From contig JALGZR010000003.1 of the NCBI GenBank assembly GCA_025774805.1, positions 21,563-85,562 on the forward strand: DNA of 64,000 nucleotides, in the 5' to 3' direction. Positions 62,806 to 64,000 of this stretch are shown here, piece after piece (positions within the stretch are counted from its first letter, which is position 1; each line of letters begins with the position of its first letter). The notes beneath the pieces are model-generated. The model saw nothing but the letters and a program-made list of their open reading frames with translations. It was not told the origin of the DNA and searched no databases. This stretch comes from a bacterium (GTDB taxonomy: Bacteria > ARS69). The position numbers and the translations under genes are program-made.

Positions 62806-64000
62806 CTAGTCCGCGGGGTTGCCGCCGTTCGAGTCGGAGGACGCTCGGACCTCGCGCTTCGCCAGCCGGATGAGCTGAAGCAGCGGCCGGCGAGCGACGC
62901 AGATCGCCGCGCAGAGTCCGCACTCGATGCAGCGGTCGATGTGGAACTCCTCGGTCCGGTCGAAGAGCCCGAACTCGCTGTAGCGTCCGATGAGCTGCAC
63001 TTGCAGGTCGATCGGGCAGACGTCGATGCACGAGCCGCAGTTGATGCAGGGCTCGTCGCTCCACGGCCTGACCGATGCGGCGCGGACGAGCATGAGTCCG
63101 TCCACGCTCGTGTCGAGGGCGGCGTCGAGCGAGTACTGGGCGACGCCGCGCATCGGTCCCCCGGCGACGACCTTGTCGAGCCCCCGGGGAGCGAGACCGA
63201 TCTCCAGGAACAGGTCGACCAGGCGGGCGCCGAGGGGGGCGCGGTAGTTTCCGAGCGCCTCGCCTGTCGGTCCGATCAGTGTGAATACCTTCCGGTCCTG
63301 GACCTTGCCCTCCCGGACGGCGTCGAGGGCGGCCAGCGCGGTCTCGAGGGTGACGACCGCGGCGCCGTTCGCGCCGGCCCGGGCCGCCACGAACGGCTCC
63401 AGGCTCTCCGGATACTCCGGGGGGAGGCCCAGGACCTCCACGCCCTCGGGCCGGCCGGCGGGCCGCCCGGCCTCCGCCTGAGACGCGGGCATCGCGAGCA
63501 CCGTCTTCACCGCGCCGGTGATTCGGCCGAGCAGCCGGGCCGCGGCTGCGGCGTCTTCCGAGCGATCAGTGAATAGACCGAGAGAAGAGCTGATCCCGGG
63601 CTCCCGATCCGCGGTCAGGACGACGAGAGGGCCCCCCTCCCACGCGCCGAGAACGTCCGCGAGCCGCCGGGGAAAGGGCTGGTTCGTGAGGATGTCGAAC
63701 TCCCGGATCCTCTCGAGCAGGACCTCCACCGCCTCCGACTGCGGATCCAGGGGGGAGCCGGCCACCGGGGAGGACTCCGGGGCGGGCTCGATCGCCACGG
63801 CCAGGCCCTGCTTCCCTCCCCGGACGTCGGGAGCGTTTTGGATCGCGGCGACCTTGCCCTGGATCGGGCTCGGCCGAAACCGCCCGTTGCCGTCGGTGGC
63901 CAGCGGCTGCCCGGCGCGGATCTCGTCCCCGATCTGGACGGCCGGGGCGAGGCGGGTCTCGGATCGGGTCCCGAGGAAGAAGCTGAGCGAGGCGGGGTTC
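62806..64000 (-). CDS. rnfC: Rnf complex subunit RnfC, 3'-end portion
   Basis: Runs off the right edge; about 398 residues are visible. The visible start of the frame reads a barrel-sandwich segment (PAVQIGDEIRAGQPL; PSPIQGKVAAIQNAP). Then an NADH/FMN domain with FTLIGPTGEALGNYRAPLG and two ferredoxin sites, CINCGSCIDVC and CIECGLCAAIC. The true start lies outside the window. RnfC docks the soluble side and passes electrons to or from NAD. It is the first gene of the operon, 11 bases before rnfD. Confidence 0.9.
   Translation of the reverse strand, partial: NPASLSFFLGTRSETRLAPAVQIGDEIRAGQPLATDGNGRFRPSPIQGKVAAIQNAPDVRGGKQGLAVAIEPAPESSPVAGSPLDPQSEAVEVLLERIREFDILTNQPFPRRLADVLGAWEGGPLVVLTADREPGISSSLGLFTDRSEDAAAAARLLGRITGAVKTVLAMPASQAEAGRPAGRPEGVEVLGLPPEYPESLEPFVAARAGANGAAVVTLETALAALDAVREGKVQDRKVFTLIGPTGEALGNYRAPLGARLVDLFLEIGLAPRGLDKVVAGGPMRGVAQYSLDAALDTSVDGLMLVRAASVRPWSDEPCINCGSCIDVCPIDLQVQLIGRYSEFGLFDRTEEFHIDRCIECGLCAAICVARRPLLQLIRLAKREVRASSDSNGGNPAD

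Noticed and set aside
1-64000. tRNA, rRNA, CRISPR or insertion sequence
   Set aside because: I found no cloverleaf, no repeat-spacer array and no transposase or terminal repeats by reading; a covariance-model scan would be needed to be sure.

Overview
The window is high-G+C bacterial DNA (roughly two thirds G+C by eye). It shows lipoprotein signals, outer-membrane beta-barrels, multiheme cytochromes, secreted proteins ending in FlgD/T9SS-like beta-sandwich tails, Tat substrates, c-di-GMP enzymes and very large hybrid kinases. Together these suggest a diderm, respiratory bacterium of the FCB or Eisenbacteria/Latescibacteria/Gemmatimonadota type. That placement is inference from protein style; there is no rRNA here. 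I saw no tRNA, rRNA, CRISPR array, insertion sequence or prophage.

Layout. 1-7.9 kb: an OmpR-type regulator with the start of its sensor kinase, then mostly monocistronic secreted, lipoprotein or small enzyme genes, including a RidA-like protein, a SUMF1-fold lipoprotein and a GNAT. 8.0-12.1 kb: a tight four-gene membrane cassette built around a DUF6754-type protein, function unknown. 12.1-15.0 kb: a methyltransferase and a convergent membrane diguanylate cyclase. 15.5-20.7 kb: an overlapping operon of a DUF6599-like protein, a Tat/DUF362 protein, a polyferredoxin membrane protein and a Tat aldo/keto reductase, preceded by an apparent remnant of a multiheme cytochrome gene. 20.7-21.8 kb: a frameshifted HEAT-repeat pseudogene.

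21.9-29.4 kb is the most striking regulatory region. A ~1730-residue Ser/Thr kinase-ATPase-TPR-GAF-AAA+-HTH protein is followed by an intergenic region with three related 20-bp palindromes and a near-consensus sigma-54 promoter. That promoter faces a small secreted-protein gene, followed by an HDOD protein and a DUF4332-like protein. 29.6-33.9 kb: a multi-pass channel-like protein and a REC-GAF-kinase-REC hybrid. 34.0-45.1 kb: two paralogous secreted proteins, an 1868-residue OmpA/SdrD-like/beta-barrel outer-membrane protein, a FecR-like protein, a sensor kinase and a REC-GGDEF regulator, all on one strand and closely spaced; they probably form an envelope structure with its own signalling. 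45.3-49.9 kb: a second DUF362 protein (with dockerin-like repeats) and a secreted metallophosphoesterase, converging on a strong bidirectional terminator.

50.4-64 kb is metabolic, almost all on the minus strand: a thiolase/DUF35/SDR trio; an Hmc-like transmembrane complex (16-heme cytochrome, ferredoxin subunit, NrfD subunit fused to a pentaheme domain); a divergent RseC; and an rnfCDGEAB operon whose RnfB is fused to a GltD-like NAD(P)H oxidoreductase. Rnf and Hmc side by side suggest electron exchange among ferredoxin/NAD(P)H, quinone and periplasmic cytochromes. The window ends inside rnfC.
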